DNA from: Glebionis coronaria
Lineage: Eukaryota; Streptophyta; Magnoliopsida; Asterales; Asteraceae
DNA length: 64,000 bases
Assembly: GCA_025667525.1 (NCBI GenBank)
Contig: CM046878.1
Span: 400,451,275-400,515,274, forward strand
Direction: 5' to 3'
How positions within the stretch are numbered: position 1 is the stretch's first letter; each line of letters begins with the position of its first letter. The notes beneath the pieces were generated by a model. The model was given only the letters and a program-made list of their open reading frames with translations. It ran no database searches and was not told the DNA's origin. A program made the position numbers and the translations under genes. Of this stretch, positions 34,905-47,100 are shown piece by piece.

Positions 34905-35637
34905 ATTTAAGTTCATTTGGATACCAAACTTTATTTGGATACTAAGGGACTAATCTCCACCACTCATCTCCATCTTAATCTAATGGATAAGATTAAACAT
35001 AAAACCAATTTCCTCTTTTTTTTCAAACATTAATATCTTTTAAACCGTCAATCGTTATACGAAAAAAAATATACCATTACGACGGTCATTTAATTATCTT
35101 TCTACAGATATGCTATATGATATACTTTCGACAAATTATTTTTTTTTTGTTTTTTCCGTAATTTATCATATATGATACTGAATATCATATATGATAGTAA
35201 CACTGGTATCATATATGATATAACTTATCATATATGATATAAACCAATATCATATGATATAAACCAATATCATATGATATAAACCAATATCATATATGAT
35301 TCTGTAATAATTTGTAACATAACACTAATATCATATATGATAAAACACTATTATCATATATGATATTTTACGCAAATTTAAAAAAAAAGCGATTTTTTTT
35401 TTCTTCAAAAGTATATCATATTGCATATCTGTAGAAAGCTAATTAAATGCTCGTCGCGATGGTATATTTTTTTCCGTTTAACACTTAACAGTTTAAAAGA
35501 TATTTAAGTTTTAAAAATAAGTGAAATAATTAAATACTTTTAATCTCAACCATTAGATATGATAAGGATGGATGGTGGGGATGAGTCCCTTAGTATCCAT
35601 GATAGATATGATATCCAAAATAACTTGACTCTTAGAT
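34905..35637. mobile_element. fold-back MITE with long imperfect inverted arms
   Basis: The left arm (AAGTTCATTTGGATACC, GGATACTAAGGGACTAATC, CATTACGACGGTCATTTAATTATCTTTCTACAGATATGC) is repeated inverted on the right (GCATATCTGTAGAAAGCTAATTAAATGCTCGTCGCGATGG, GAGTCCCTTAGTATCC, CCAAAATAACTTG). The arms are about 250 bases each with an AT-rich loop holding a palindrome array. Long arms suggest a Mutator-like element, but I could not fix a target duplication. No coding capacity. Confidence 0.68.
35165..35364. repeat. array of nine ATCATATATGAT-type palindromes
   Basis: Seven perfect 12-base palindromes ATCATATATGAT and two 10-base versions ATCATATGAT occur within 200 bases. Several are separated by ATAAACCAAT. 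The array is in the loop of the fold-back element. Confidence 0.9.
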
Positions 35638-35796
35638 TTATATCATCTTTCATCACCAATGCCAATTATTTCATACAATATTAGTTAAAGAAATGTTCCG
35701 AGTAAATTCAGCACTCAATCATTGAACTAACGGTAACAATCTTTATAATAGATGATCAGTCCTTATACAATATATAAATTAAGTCATACCTACCAT

Positions 35797-36564
35797 TAAG
35801 GGTGTCAGTAGGGTCGGGTTGACCCGACCCGAATTTAAACCCGACAAGGATAATCAAGTCGGGTGAAATCGAGTTGTTTATTGACCCGACCCGCTAACCC
35901 GATAGTGTTATTGGGCCGAGTTAGGTTGAATTAATTTTTTTTATCGGGTTATCGGGTCAACCCGATAAGACCCAAAAATTAGTTTCATTTTTCTTACTAA
36001 ATTACATGAATGATGAATTTAATACTTTATTGGTAAAATGTTGGTATTTAATATAGTGCATATTGCATTTTGGTCTAAAATTTATGTGTTTGTTTACTCT
36101 GTGTTGTCTGCAATCTTCAATAACATTCGGTACTGTTAAGATGGATTTTTGAAATTTGCTTTGTTGAACTTATGCTAGTGTGTCAATTCAACAAAAGAAT
36201 ACACAAGTCTCGTGACTTGCTAATGAAATAATCTTGCAAATAAGAACACCTTTTTATATGGAGATGCTACATGCAATTTCATACCCATTTGACATTACTG
36301 TTTTATGTTTGATATTATTTGAAATCAGATCAAATGTTTGTCACTCCGTATACCTCACATTAATGTTATTGGTTGCTCATTTTTGGTATAACCCGATTAA
36401 CTCGAACCACCCGACCCGACATATCCCGACCCAATATCACCCGAACCCGATAACCCGATTTCTTATCAAGTCGGATTGCGGGTGAGTTTCTAAAAATCAA
36501 AACCCGACTCAACCCGACCCGACAAAACCCGATTACTCGATAACCCGACCCGATAACACCCCTA
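35797..36564. mobile_element. non-autonomous hAT element (768 bases) with target duplication CCTACCAT
   Basis: The 8-bp duplication CCTACCAT is at 35789-35796 and 36565-36572. Ends are TAAGGGTGTC and, inverted, TAGGGGTGTT. Both subterminal regions are crowded with CGGGTT/AACCCG motifs, many as CCCGACCCG. The 8-bp duplication and TAGGGGTG ends are hAT features. No transposase inside; ORFs at 36234 and 36366 run through the repeats and are not genes. Confidence 0.85.
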
Positions 36565-36572
36565 CCTACCAT

Positions 36573-38099
36573 GAAGCCGTTAGTATTTCTAGGATTTCAA
36601 CAAAATTAGAAAACACATTTTTGATTCTCAACCTACAGAACACACTTTTTCAGGATTTAAATACAAGGAAGATGCGTATACACATATAAAGAGTTGGTCA
36701 CATTGGAACCAAAGCGGGGAGCAGAAACTGAATAACGCAATCTGTAGAAAACCTAGACTGAAACGGAACGAAATTCGACTCAGGTCGGCTCGAGTTTTGT
36801 CAGTTTAGTTGGATCGGTTCAGGTTTAGAGAACAGGAAACGAAATGCAATTTTTTTTGGAGCGATAGTGCAGCATCACTTTTTTCTTTCAAATAATGTAG
36901 TAGCAGCAAAATGGACAAAATGCATTTACAAAATGCAAAGCACATGTTCCATAGTAATTACAGTAGTTAATACTTGTAAAAATGAGTAGCCAAAATGCCA
37001 AGTACAAGTTCGATCTATAGCAGCAAAATGGGTAGCTAGCAACTTGTCTAGAAAGGCTGGGTAAAATCTCTTTACAGCTAGTCATACTTAATCATTGATC
37101 CACGCCCACTTGTATATAAAAATTCACTTAAATCTAAAAAATTATTACCTTGTAGGCAGGTAAAAAACCTCCTTGTGCTAGCTGGTTTTTCTCTATTAAG
37201 TCATTAGCAGCAACCATGCTTTCCATCTCAAAATATGGCACATCAATGCCTTCCATGTGTCTTTTTTGTTAATTAGGGTCAAGTTTAGAAGACAAAATGC
37301 TGAGCCGATACGTACACGTGTAGGCGATTGCTTCTGTATTTACACTGTCATCAAATGTTTGAATAAAGATAATCAAATAATCAGTTAATTAACATAAAAT
37401 ACATGCAAGTAATCTTGCGTTCATATTAATGACCCGACTTAAAACATTAAATTTCTGATATTTAAAAACTCATTTGACAAAAGAGGCTGTTTAGTATTGC
37501 TAATTTAAGTGCTTATTTGCCTATGTTAGCAAAGATATGCACTTATGAGTGCTTGGATGTCACTGCGTATCTGCTTGTTGTAATGTAAATAAGCAGTTAA
37601 CAATAAGTAGGTTGATAGTTTAAGTAGTAAAGCACTTCACTATAACCAATAATCATTTTACTTACTTCTTACTTGCAGTAGAACCAAAGTTTAGAATAAT
37701 TGCAGCAGACCCAAAAATGAGGTATGACTCATGAGTACTAAAAAAGTAACATTATTCTTAATAAAAAAGTTGCTGTACCTCTCCATTGGCTCAATCAAGT
37801 TACCTCTTCCCAGTAGATAACTCCTGAAAAAACATAATGAAGCAACTGGGATCAATTGATCACTTTTCGATTTGGTAATTATTCCAATGTATTCAAGAAG
37901 CTAAATTTAGGTACATATAGTATGTGAAACAAGTATAGTTAAATGGAATTCTCACCTGATTAATAATGTGAGCCATATTACTCGAAATAAAAGTACGCAA
38001 GAAATATTAAGCTGTCACATCCTATATACATAATCAACGAAACAGCAAACTGAATAATGTGAGCCATATTACTCTAATGTAACAACCACATAACTCTCG
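36573..38099. other. stretch without identified genes, 3' side of the TNP2 pseudogene
   Basis: I see no confident coding sequence. A short minus-strand frame near 37150-37250 (MESMVAANDLIEKNQLAQGG) with a possible splice site might be a CACTA-associated exon. The rest is AT-rich with no clear repeats. Confidence 0.35.
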
Positions 38100-40787
38100 T
38101 TAGATATCACCGACATTGTCTTCATCTCCTGGCATCCAATCCCATAATGTGTCATCATAATCAGAATCGTCCGCTTGATCATTAATTTCTTCCACATCGG
38201 CTAAACTTGCATTTGCATCAACGACAGTATGAGGCATGTCATTTCTCAACAATTCAGTATCATGCTCAATAGTTTGTGCCACACGTTCTAGCCTATTCTC
38301 AGTAGGCTCGCACCAATACGAGTCACCTGCATTTTCACTACTTTCTTCCTCTAAGTCAAAGAGGTCTCTTGGAACCCTACTCACTAAATAATGCAAACCA
38401 TTCTGCATAGGATCTGGCACATAGAATACCTGGTGCACTTGGGAAGGCATAACAAAGGGATCATCTGAACAACATAACTTGTTAAAATTAACACAACTTA
38501 AACCAAGTTCATCTTTCTCAACTTGGTACCACTCACAGCGAAACAAAACAACTTTAAACTTTGACGAATAGTCGAGTTCGATTATTTCTAAAACTCTACC
38601 ATAGTACTCAACATCACCCACAACTGGATTTTTGTCCCTCGAACTTGCAAAACTAGGAGTTGAAGATGTAACTGAAACACCGCTATTTTGAGTCTTGCAT
38701 CTATCATCACGTGATTTTGTATGAAACCTATACCCTTTGACATAATATCCATGAAACCTCCTCGCTATCGGACTAGGGCCCTTAGCTAGCCAAAAAATAT
38801 GATATGGCACGTTATTGTATATTACCTTGTCTTTCAACCATTCGGCAAATTGATGACTATGGTTTTGTGCTCGTGCCCATCTACTTTTTCGTGGTTGGCT
38901 ATCAATATGTTGCTGGTGTTCACTGTATTATGTAATTCATTCACACAAAAAAAAAATTAGTTAAGAAAATTTTATGTTAAGATATAAATTACAAAGTTTA
39001 AAACAGAAGGAGGGTTTATAAACATGTTACTTACTTTATATACTCATCAATCTCAGTACAATCAGAATTGAATAAGGCGTAACGATGTGCTTGTTCACTT
39101 AAAGTTTCATCTAGAGTGAAAACCTTTCCTTTTCTTCGTTTCTTACCTCCAAAAGGATGACCTGAGTTCACAAATACTGCTCCACCAGATTCATTTGTGC
39201 GAGCTAAAGAATCAAGATCTTCTACACCCTTATTGAGTTTTGTTTTTACTCCTTCATTCATATAACGTGAACAAAAAGTCAAACACTCTTCTATCAAGTA
39301 CCCTTCAGCTATGGAACCCTCTGGTCGACTCTTGTTCCGCACATATGACTTTAACTTACACAAGTATCTTTCCATAAAGTACATCCATCTGTATAGCACA
39401 GGTCCACCAAGCCTAACTTCATTCACCAAGTGAATAGGTAAGTGGACCATTATGTCAAAAAAGGCCGGTAAGAATATTTTTTCAAGCTCACATAGTATTT
39501 CTGTTATTTCTAGTTGTAATCGGTCTAGTTCTTGGGGCTTTATAACCTTGCTGCATAAACTTCGAAAAAAATCGCCCAACCTAATTAAAGGCATTGCGAC
39601 ATGCTTGGGTAATGACTTTACCACTGCAACTTGTAGCAAGTAATGTAATAAAATGTGAGCATCATGACTCTTGTAACCCGATATTTTCCTTTCTGAAGTA
39701 CGAACACAATGCGCTATATCTTATGCACAACCATAAGGCAGTTTTGCTTCCTTCAAAGAACGACAAAATATGTCTTTCTCTTTTGGCGACATAGAAAAAC
39801 ATGCTTTCTGAAAATAACATGCTCATTATCGTTCGATAATTGTGGCTGTAGTCTTTCTTTTATGCCCAAATCTATAAGATCAAAGAGAGCTTTTGCATGA
39901 TCCTTTGTCTTCCCATTTATATCCAACAAAGTCCCAATTGCCAAGTCATGTGTTTAGCTGTTTCTGAACACATATAAAGTCTTTGTAGCCTAGGCTTTAA
40001 AGGAAAGTGTCACACTACCTTAGTTGGAACCTTTAACTTTTTCCAGATGGTTCATCTTTACTTTCTTTCCATTTGGAAGCGTTGCATACATGACATGTAT
40101 CAGCATCTTTGTAAGTATCCCAATATAGCATGCAATCATTTGGACACGCCGGTATCTTCTCATAATCAAGCCCCAAATCTCTTATAATACTTTTAGCTTG
40201 AGTAAAGTTAGCTGGAATGTTTACTTTTGGAATTGCCTCCTTTAAGAGTTTTAGGAGCTCATCAAATGCGACATTACTAAGCCCATGAAGCGTCTTGTAG
40301 AGTAATAGCGTAATAATGAAAGATAACTTTGAAAAAGTTTTACAACCAGGAAATAACTCTTGCTTTCCCTCTTCCACTAACCGATAAAACTTTTTGGCTT
40401 CTTCATTTAGGCCTTCGTGTACATTATTATTTGTTTTATCTAGGGTATCATGAAATCTATCATGTAATAACTCATCCATGTTGTCATGCATGGTTGTATC
40501 ATCTTCAGTAACAGTATTAGCTCCAGTATTAGTTCTTGTTTTTGTGGGGGGACCTCTCCATGAAAACTCCACACATAGTAATTTCTTACAAATCCTTGTC
40601 CTATTAAGTGGTCTTTTACCTCTTTTCTACTACCCCAGAAACGGTTTCTACACCGTTTGCATGAACAATGAATTTCACCTCCCCTTGCCGACTTAGCAAA
40701 AGCAGCATCAAGAAATTCCTTAACTCAATCTTCAAACTCAGGCAATCTTCTAGGGTAATACATCCATTCTCTACCATCATTCCCCAT
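38100..40787 (-). pseudogene. CACTA (En/Spm) TNP2 transposase, catalytic core deleted
   Basis: The minus-strand ATG at 40785-40787 opens a transposase-associated domain (GNDGREWMYYPRRLPEFE, CKRCRN, HLIGQGF, FHGE). It has one early stop (near 40724) and a frameshift at the C-run near 40552. Next comes the TNP2 N-terminal part with CPNDCMLYW and CHVCNASKW (40140-40060). Then KVPTKVV, a stop, HFPLKPRLQRLY and KHMTW follow, joined at about 39945 directly to GTLLDINGKTKDH. The few hundred residues normally between, including the catalytic region, are missing. The DUF4218-type segment (39031-39639) and, after a GT-AG intron at about 38935-39034, the DUF4216-type segment YYGRVLEIIELDY (38590 on) and an acidic tail are well kept. 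It would cut and join CACTA elements at their ends, but cannot in this state. Confidence 0.88.
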
Positions 40788-41021
40788 ATCTCAATGTACT
40801 GAACAAAACATTCTCTACCATCGTTAAATGATCATAATCTGATATATTAACGAAAGTAAAAAGACTAAAGGTTAAAACATACATATCACAAATCTGCTTT
40901 GCGGCATTTAAGGTTTTTAAGTACTGAATTAGAGATTTTGAGTACTTTAATTTTTTTTTAGAGATTTTGAGTCAAAAGTATCAGCTATATCTTTTTCTAT
41001 TACGAAAAAGTGACTTAAGAT
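40788..41021. other. 5' flank of the TNP2 pseudogene
   Basis: AT-rich and without coding sequence. It ends at the target duplication CTTAAGAT (41014-41021) of the next hAT-type element. Confidence 0.4.
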
Positions 41022-41784
41022 CAATGTTTTAAAACCCGGTTTTTTTATTGACCCGGTCAAGTCACCGGTTTACCAGGTCACCGGTTCAACCGGTTGAACC
41101 GCCGGGTCGAACCGGTTTTAAAAAACCCACATTTTGATGTATATTTATCTTTACTAGTAATGTTTAGAATATAAACAGACATATACTAGCATTACTTTGT
41201 TTCTTATATCCAATTTAAGAGGCCCCCCCAATTAATTCTATTCAATAAATATGATATCAACAACCTGCCTCACGTGTCATCTTTGATCACCACATATGTT
41301 GTATGTTATCTTTTCCCATCTTTTTTAGTTTGACAAAACAAGAACTCATATCTTTTCTCATCTTCATCAACAACTCATCACCACCCCCCAACACACACAC
41401 AGCAGCGTACGAGTCAACATACGTAGACAGATCTTCAACATACGCAGACAGATCTTCAACATACGTAGACATCAATTTCATGCACTACTACTTATCATTC
41501 ATAGACAGATCTTCAACATACGAAGACATCGGAGCAGCGTACGAGTCAACAACACAATCAAACTTGTCAAATAACATCATCTGATGTTAGATCTTTTTTT
41601 TTACTTTGATATGTATTGAACCGCCGGTTTCCGGTCAGACGGTACAAACCGGGTCGGTAAAAACCCGGCGGTTCAATCCGGTCCGAGTTTTGATAAAAGC
41701 CCGGCTTACAACGGCCCGGTCATCACTCTGGTTCCCGGTTCAACCGGTTAAACCGGCCGGGTCAAACCGGTTTTTAAAACACTG
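41022..41784. mobile_element. hAT-type MITE (763 bases) with target duplication CTTAAGAT
   Basis: The 8-bp duplication CTTAAGAT is at 41014-41021 and 41785-41792. Ends are CAATGTTTTAAAACCCGG and, inverted, CAGTGTTTTAAAAACCGG. About 90 bases at each side are dense in ACCGGTT/GACCCGG. The duplication length and CAxTG ends fit hAT. No transposase is present. The plus-strand ORF at 41303-41584 reads through an internal tandem repeat and gives RSSTYxD repeats; it is not a known protein. Confidence 0.87.
41420..41545 (+). repeat. internal 20-21-base tandem repeat of the hAT-type MITE
   Basis: AGACAGATCTTCAACATACG occurs about four times with a small gap, bracketed by two copies of GCAGCGTACGAGTCAACA (41402 and 41533). 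Confidence 0.8.
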
Positions 41785-42279
41785 CTTAAGATCCTAATTG
41801 AATATACAATTACAATGGCCCTAGACCAACTACAATTGTCATTTGTCAAAACATCCTAATTCCTTAATCTAAGTTGTAAAGTTACAAGCAAACTTGGCAT
41901 AAATTATATACAATAGCATAGATTAACTGATTAAGTCTACAAACAACACTATCACACTAAAAACTAAAACTAAAAACTAAAATTCTCATTTAAACATTTC
42001 ATCAAACATTTGGCGTTCACATATGTAAATGTGTAACAAATAAAAAAAATTGATAAATCATTAGTAGCAAAGAAAGAAAAACAAGATACGAAACTTACTA
42101 TGCAAACAAGATGGTGAAAGGATAGATATATGCACAGTTTTTCTTGTTATTGGTTTGTCTACTCAAACCACCAATAACCGTCAAAGTTAAGATGATTATT
42201 AGAGAATATTGAAATGAACTGGTCAAAGGGGAGCAGTTAACCCAGTGAGAATAAACAGGAACAAATTAACAAAATAAAG

Positions 42280-42355
42280 GGCGGGAATAACATGATAATT
42301 GTGGAAAATGATGGGCGGGAAATGACATGAAAATTGGGAAAAAAAAGGGCGGGAA
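42280..42355. promoter_or_regulatory. three clustered E2F-like sites GGCGGGAA
   Basis: GGCGGGAA occurs at 42280-42287, 42314-42321 and 42348-42355, each time as GGGCGGGAA and at exactly 34-base spacing, each followed by ATGAxA- or AxATGATA-like bases. It fits the plant E2F consensus. The cluster is upstream of both the minus-strand TNP2 and the plus-strand gene. Confidence 0.45.
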
Positions 42356-42691
42356 TGATATATGCCAGTATAACTTTTAATGCATAAACTTTTTAAAATA
42401 GTAAAAACCAAAAAATAATTTTTATATAAATTTTTTAAAATTTATAAGTTTTTATATAAACATAAAAACTAGAATAAAAATGATTAGAAAAAAAGTTTAT
42501 AAAATAAAATTTTCAAATAAATTAAAATTTTACACTTTTTGGAGTAATTTCAATATCCTTTATTTTGGGAATTCGGAGAATTTTAAATTCCTTTTTTAGT
42601 CATACCAAACACAATATTTAGGGGAAATTAAAATGTAAAAATTTTGAATATCCCCAAATATCATTCAATATGCCCCAACCAAACGGCACCT

Positions 42692-43040
42692 TAGGTATTT
42701 TTAAAGTAATATTTTAAAAATCAATTTATTAATTGGTACGATTACACGATTCGGTCACGGTTCAATCGTATTTTTACTTAAAATTGAGGTCCGTTCATCC
42801 GATCAAGTCATGATTCAAGTGTTCGATCAACATGGTCAATCCGGGTTTTAAACAAAACAATTTATCTAGGTTATTTTGATAATATTTTAAAAATCGGTTT
42901 ACTGATTGGTACGGCATACTATTCGGTTATGGTTCAACTGTGTTTTTTACTCAAAATCAAGGTCCGTTCATCCGACCGAGTCACGATTCAAGTGTTCAAT
43001 CAACATGGTCAATCCGGGTTTTAAAGCATGGGTCATTTAG
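42692..43040 (+). repeat. tandem duplication of about 173-177 bases
   Basis: Two copies share AATATTTTAAAAATC, GATTGGTACG/AATTGGTACG, ATTCGGT, GGTCCGTTCATCCGA, ATTCAAGTGTTC and ATCAACATGGTCAATCCGGG in order. Confidence 0.85.
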
Positions 43041-44199
43041 GTAAACCCGAAACAAATTAGCAAAACATATTTAACCAACATCTGAGTTGTTAACATTCAG
43101 GTTAGTCGGTTCAACATGCAAACTCGATCGAATAGTCTTGATTTGATTCATGAGAAGTCCATATTTTGAAACCTCTTAAACGACGAACTTGAACGATTTT
43201 TTTTCATTGTCTCTCATTTTAACCAATAGGGCATAAAAATAATGATATTCATTAAAATTAGCGAACTCAAACAATATTGATCGAATTAGGATTTTTTTTG
43301 TTATGTGATAGTGCTGACTTAATTGATGCAACTATAGTAACTTAACTTACAAGGGTCTCGTGCGTAACTTATACTCTCCTAATAACCATGCTAATGGTCA
43401 TAACTTAAACATTTATGGTCTATTTGCAAAACCTAATTATTACCCGTTCTTGATATTTGTTGGTTAGTTAGCGGAGTTGATTGAACTAAGTAACTTTTAC
43501 ATGGAGTCGCTATGTGGTTCCTAATAATTATTGGGGACACGAATATGATTATGGCGTATAGGTCTTAGTTAGGGACAATGGGGTACAATTAAGCAAATTC
43601 ACCTGAAACCGAGCCGGGTCGACGACCTAACCGAAACCGACTTTTTTAGTTTTAGTTTATACATGTATACCCCGTTCGGTGCTTGGTCGGAAATTTTCAT
43701 TAATTTGTTCTTGGTCGGTTTCATTTTTTGTCGGTTCAAGTAGGTTCTGGCCCGTTGCTCAACTCTGAAAATTTACTAATTTTTTTTTATTAATGTCATG
43801 TTTTAAACACCGGGTTGCCCACTCAGTTGAAATGTGATCGGTTAAGTGACCGGATTCTAGTTTTGAGAAAAAACATGATTTAATCGTGACTTGACGACTA
43901 GACGAGAAAAAGTAAGGATGAGAGCAATTCGGTACGGGACCGGTACGAAATAAAAAAATCCCGATTTTTCTTTACCAGTACATATATCTGAATCTCCTTT
44001 GATACAAGATTAGTGCGTAACGTTTTAGAGAGAAATTAAATTGAGAGCATTAAATCAGGACGAGATTGGTACCAAGCTCGTCCTTAATAAAAAAAGTAAA
44101 AGACATTAAAAAAAATATTAATGTTAATACAAAATAAATACTCGGTCAACATTTTTTATCATAGTATAAATACAAAGAAAATAAATAGTATTGGATAAC

Positions 44200-47100
44200 C
44201 GCATTTCATCTCTCTTCTCCAAACCTTTAGCCATGAATTCAGTAACTACCAATTGAGCCTCCTTTCAGGTTACTGTAAACCCAATCGCCCCTACCTTTCT
44301 CTCAAATTAGCTAATCTGTTTGTGAGACCTCATTTCAGCCGGAATAACAGGTAAAACCTTAGAATCTCATCAATTTTTTTTGTTTTATCGTGTCTATTTT
44401 TATCTTGATTTTTGTGGGATTTGCATATAAGTGGATCAATAGATAGTTAGCCTATGAATTAAGATTTGTGTGGGGTTACTGTTGGTTTTATTTTCATATC
44501 AATATTAGGATTGACTTTGACCTTATAGCCTTAATATGATATTTGATTTTACCAATACAACATCTGTGATCATTTTCTGCATAATTATACAAGTGACCGG
44601 TGACAAAACAGTTAAGTAATTTTTCTGCTTATGGTATTGTTTGGTAAGTTTTCTTTTTTATTCCTTTTTTGGATCCTTTTTATGGATTATGTGATTTGGG
44701 TATGGTTGACTTTATTGATTTCATATGTGATCTAGTCATTTACTGATTTTTAAGGTTCATTAGGCATTGGTTTTGAGTTTTTACTAACTTGTTTTGATTT
44801 ATTATACGTGGTTCGGGTTGTTTTGATTTGTTATACGTGGTTCTGGTTGTTTCCTGAATTTACTAACTTGTATTGATTGAATGTGTTTGGTTTGGCTTTG
44901 TACTTTTGTTTTGATGTCTTTGAGTTGGGAGTAAGTGAATGAGAATATCAAGTCAGAATCACCTCTAAAACATCACACTTCAACTTTAGAAGCATATCCA
45001 AACACTCCTTAGTGTTTTAGTTATGCTGATTTGTCCAGTTAGGCTTATTGTGCTAACAGTAGCAGCTATATGCTCATCCCATAAGAAGTTGATCAATAAT
45101 GAGGACAAATCATGTTTTGAGGTGACAGAATGGGCGGGTTGGTTAATGTGTCAAGAAGGTTAACTTGCTATTTTCGGTAAGGGAGGAGGGGATGTCAGGA
45201 TGACATGATAACAAAACAGACAAGTAAAAGCTTTCAATTAATATTGCGATTTGGTGCATAAATAATCATCCATATGAAGATACGAAAGTGGTTATCTATT
45301 TATGCTTTGAATCTAAAAAACCCAGGCCCAATCACCTCGCTTTTGCAATCATATACAGAATTTACAACCTACAGCAGGAATATAGTAGGCAAGTGTTAGT
45401 GTGTAATAGGTTTCTTTTATTATGAAATACTTACAGGGTCATATACAGATTATCACACACAATATCTCATTGCAGGTTTACAGGGAGATACATCTCTGAT
45501 ATTTATTGGTAATCTGACACTTCAGGTCATGGAAAAACAATAACACACAAAATTAATTAGGCAAAGATGAGATGAATCAAGCTATACATCTCGTTAGCTA
45601 ATCACATATACATGTTCATTTTTTTAGGCTATCAATGTAATAAAACGTTCACATATGGTAGCTCATGTGTGCTCATACTTTTTAATATGTTGCTTAACTT
45701 CTTCAATTGAGATATAAAGTTGAACCCAAATAGAAAAAATAACAAATAAATTGCTGATACTAATGTTTTGTTTTAATTGCAACAGGTCAGATATGGGGAA
45801 AAAAACAATCACGGCCAAAGTGCACTGACACATATAAGTGATTATGAGAGGATTAAATTGTTAAGGGTTCAAGAAAACCAAGAGAGGTTAAGACAGTTGG
45901 GGATTAAAAACATGGCAAATTCTTTGACAAGTTTAGTAGATAGCCAAAAGCCAAAGAAAACAAAAAAGAATCCAACGACCAATAGTGAGAGAGATACCAA
46001 ACTTTTTCGTGAAGAAGTTTCTGGAAGTGTTGTAGCGGCCAAAATGGTAACTAATTGAGATACATTTTATTGTTATATTTGTATACATTTTAACAAATTT
46101 GTTCTCTAACACATATTTATGTTTATACAGCAACATCGCTTACAGTTTATTCCGCCATTATCCATGAACAAATATGCCAACTTAGCAAAGAAACGCATTG
46201 TTGATCCTAATGACTCCCGCACCTTACATGTTGAGGAAGGATGCGAAGGACATGAAACTTTCCCGATTCTAGTGCGTCAAAAAAGAGTAGGTTACAACAA
46301 TGTGACGAAGCTAATGAACAAAATCTAGAATTTGTTGATGCAAGTGCAACAAAAAAGAATCAACCGAGATCAAAACTCACCATGGGTGAGTTCTTATTAA
46401 ACACTAAACGGTCACAAATGCAAAGGGGTGTGTTGAAAAAGAATACAACAAAGCCCAATTCTACTACAACAAACATTTCAAGTGGATCAACGAGACACCT
46501 ATTTCACGAACACGCCGATGATGTGGATGTCTTAAGATCTCAAGGTACCTATATGATTTAGCAGCCACAAACTTCAAAAATTAAAATGATATATTTGTTA
46601 ACCTTTTTTCCTGTGATTACAGACTTGAATGAAAGAGATATAGATGAGGTAAGCAAGCAGCAATCAAGAACAAATGTCACTAGAGGTGAACTATTATTAA
46701 ACAAAAAAGGCTCACAAATGCAAAGGGGTGTGTTGAAAAAGAATACAACAAAGCCCAATTCTGCTACAGCAACCATTTCAAGTGGACCAACGAGACAACT
46801 CTTTGATGAAGACACTAATGATGATGATGTCTTATTATCTCAAGGTACCTATATGATTTAGCAGCCACAAACTATAAAATTTAAAACAATATATTTGTTA
46901 ACCTTTTTTTCTATTATTACTGATTTGAACAAAAGAGATATAGATGAGGTAGGCAAGCAACAATCGAGAACAAATGTAACCATGGGTGAAATATTATTAA
47001 ACAAAAAAGGCTCACAAATGCAAAGGGGCTTGTTGAAAAAGAATGCAACAAAGCCCAATTCTGCTACAAACATCTTAAGTGGACCAAGGAGTCAAACAGT

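Larger units (their letters stand above)
41793..44160. other. gene-free stretch between TNP2 and the En/Spm-type gene
   Basis: It holds three E2F-like sites (42280-42355), a tandem duplication (42692-43040) and AT-rich DNA. The GGTACGGGACCGGTACG phrase near 43935 may be the end of a small MITE. I see no coding region. Confidence 0.5.

Noticed and set aside
36234..36572. Two overlapping ORFs on opposite strands
   Set aside because: Both are produced by CCCGACCCG-type subterminal repeats of the hAT element.
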